DNA from: Promethearchaeota archaeon
Lineage (GTDB): Archaea > Asgardarchaeota > Lokiarchaeia > Sigynarchaeales > SOKP01
Direction of reading: 5' to 3'
Assembly (NCBI GenBank): GCA_014729315.1
Contig: WJKD01000959.1
Coordinates: 1 to 8,545, forward strand
DNA length: 8,545 nt
Below, piece after piece: positions 7,081-8,545 of this stretch. Both the position numbers and the translations under genes were made by a program. The notes beneath the pieces were generated by a model. That model was not told the DNA's origin. It was given only the letters and a program-made list of their open reading frames with translations, and did not search any database. Each line of letters starts with the position of its first letter. Within the stretch, counting starts at the first letter, position 1.

Positions 7081-8545
7081 TTACCAATACACTTCTTCTA
7101 GCGTATCGTGGTATTCGTTAAGTGATTTAAGCGTTAACCTCTTCCTACGCATTTTTTCGATAGCATTTACTAACGCCTTTGCAAGCTGCAAATTTACGAT
7201 TACAGGTAAGTTGAAATCCACTGCCATTCTGCGAATCTTGTATTCATCTTCCATTATAGTTCGAAATTTTTCCTCAACGGTGGTTGGTAAGGGTATATTA
7301 ATAACCAAATCAATAGCGCCGTTTTGGAGACAACCCATTATGTTTGGTTCCATGCCATATTCGTGGATTTTATAAAGTCGGACAGCATATATGCCATTTT
7401 TTTTTAGTGCTTGGGCGGTATCTTCGGTAGCAAAGATGGTAAATCCTAAATCTTTTAACTTTTGAGCGAGTGGAATGATTTGTCTTTTTAACTCATCGCC
7501 ACCGACTGAAATTAAAACATTTCCTCCTTGAATAGGAATTTTCATTTCTGTTGCCTCTAGAGCCTTGATAAGCGCATCGGATAAATCATCACCTAGACTC
7601 GCAACCTCTCCTGTGGAAGCCATTTCAACTCCTAGGATCGGGTCTGCTTTATCTAATCGCATGAATGAAAACATAGGAGCTTTTACGGAAACATAATCGC
7701 CGTACGGAAGATTTAATAATTTTTTTGGAATCTTTTTTCCCATAAATACTTCAGCAGCAAGTCTCATGAGATTTATACCTCGCGTTTTTGATACATACGG
7801 CATGCTGCGACTTGAACGAAGATTACATTCAATAACAAATACATCTCCATTTTTAACAAGAAATTGGACATTAAATGGACCTCTAATTTTTAAAGCTAAG
7901 GCAATTTTCTTTGCGGAATCTTTAATTTTTTTGATTACCTCGTCAGTTATGGTGTAATAACCAATCGACATTGTTGCGTCGCCCGAATGTACTCCAGCGT
8001 TTTCTATATGTTCAACTATCGCTCCTATGAATACTTCTTCACCGTCACAAACTCCATCGCATTCGACCTCGCGCGCTGATGTAAAGAATTTTGTGATAAC
8101 AACGGGGTAGTCTTTAGAAACGGAAGCAGCAAGATCCAATGTATCTTTTAAGGTTTTTTCGTCATAACAAACTCGCATTGCCGCTCCGCTTAGCACATAT
8201 GAAGGACGAACGAGTATTGGGTAATTAACATCCTCAGCAAATTCTAATGCCTCGCCTTTATCCGTAAACGCACTCCATTGAGGTTGTTTTATTCTTAGTT
8301 GATCTAATAAACTACTGAACTTACTACGATCTTCTGCCATGTCTATCCTAGAACCATGCGTACCAAGAATATTTATTCCCGTTTTCCTGAAAAATTCGTA
8401 ATACTTAGCGAATTTAGCAGCAAGGTTATTAGCAATTTGTCCGCCTACAGATACAACGACGCCATCTGCCATCTCCAATTCACAAATGTCAAGAACCCTC
8501 TCTCCGGAAAGTTCCTCAAAATAAAGTTTATCCGAGATATCATAG
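7081..8545 (-). CDS. carB: Second carbamoyl-phosphate synthase large subunit, C-terminal 487 residues (5' end outside window)
   Basis: The frame remains open to the right edge. An in-frame TTG at 8478 is internal, because the codons upstream still encode family sequence (YDISDKLYFEELSGERVL...). The visible part aligns without gaps to residues 617-1103 of the complete CarB in this window, with roughly three-quarters identity by hand count, and ends with the same final YW. It covers the second (carbamate-phosphorylating) ATP-grasp half with GGQIANNLA, AEDR, LVRPSYVLSGAAM, REVECDG, VEHIENAGVHSGDAT and VIECNLRSSRSMP, plus the MGS-like regulatory domain with FATEDTA and INIPLPTT. Active-site residues in this half are intact. 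The loop after HSGDATM reads SIGYYTI where the paralogue has AIPPQTI. Whether the N-terminal half and a CarA partner exist upstream cannot be seen. It is an ancient duplicate, not an assembly repeat. Confidence 0.95.
   Translation of the reverse strand, partial: YDISDKLYFEELSGERVLDICELEMADGVVVSVGGQIANNLAAKFAKYYEFFRKTGINILGTHGSRIDMAEDRSKFSSLLDQLRIKQPQWSAFTDKGEALEFAEDVNYPILVRPSYVLSGAAMRVCYDEKTLKDTLDLAASVSKDYPVVITKFFTSAREVECDGVCDGEEVFIGAIVEHIENAGVHSGDATMSIGYYTITDEVIKKIKDSAKKIALALKIRGPFNVQFLVKNGDVFVIECNLRSSRSMPYVSKTRGINLMRLAAEVFMGKKIPKKLLNLPYGDYVSVKAPMFSFMRLDKADPILGVEMASTGEVASLGDDLSDALIKALEATEMKIPIQGGNVLISVGGDELKRQIIPLAQKLKDLGFTIFATEDTAQALKKNGIYAVRLYKIHEYGMEPNIMGCLQNGAIDLVINIPLPTTVEEKFRTIMEDEYKIRRMAVDFNLPVIVNLQLAKALVNAIEKMRRKRLTLKSLNEYHDTLEEVYW

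Noticed and set aside
7081..8478. A complete short protein beginning at 8478 for the second carB
   Set aside because: The codon there is TTG, and upstream codons to the window edge still match CarB, so the gene is cut by the window rather than starting here.
1810..8545. Assembly artefact as the cause of two carB copies
   Set aside because: About a quarter of aligned residues differ, spread over the whole length and with both frames intact, which fits old paralogues.

Overview
This AT-rich window holds one transporter gene, cut by the left edge, and a minus-strand block built around carbamoyl-phosphate synthase (CPSase). The most likely source is an archaeon. Two genes (carA and the 112-codon ORF) lack a Shine-Dalgarno site but have a TATA-like box about 24-33 bases before the ATG, the geometry of leaderless archaeal transcripts. 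The internal gene carB instead has a clean GGAGGT. The low GC, the style of the GPH-type transporter and the eukaryote-like CPSase would suit an Asgard (Lokiarchaeia-like) genome, but that taxon is inference. A bacterium with the CAD/CPS1-type enzyme, such as a Bacteroidetes member, is not excluded.

Layout: bases 1-1384 (+) encode a GPH/MFS_2 sugar:cation symporter-like protein missing only its extreme N-terminus. It converges on a minus-strand cluster that reads carA (6258-5122), carB (5121-1810) and a small unknown gene (1777-1439). To the right is an 822-base noncoding stretch (6259-7080) containing the carA promoter, a candidate small structured RNA and a long imperfect hairpin. From 7081 to the right edge, also on the minus strand, lies the C-terminal 487 residues of a second carB. 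It aligns without gaps to the first and is roughly three-quarters identical.

The main result is that the CarA protein is intact but its glutaminase active site is not. The nucleophile Cys is Gly271, the catalytic His is Asn353, and glutamine-binding positions are also changed, while the catalytic Glu355 remains. CarB keeps its key active-site residues in both ATP-grasp halves. The pair therefore looks like a free-ammonia-dependent CPSase, comparable in logic to vertebrate CPS1 (Cys replaced by Ser), whose nucleophile loop it partly resembles. carA and carB are also in the same reading frame and separated only by one TAA, so the locus is one stop codon away from the CarA-CarB fusion seen in eukaryotic CPSases.

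Working model (inference): the organism has two CPSase systems. One is a CPS1-like ammonia-fed enzyme encoded by this carA-carB. The other is represented by the partial second carB, whose glutaminase partner, if any, lies outside the window.
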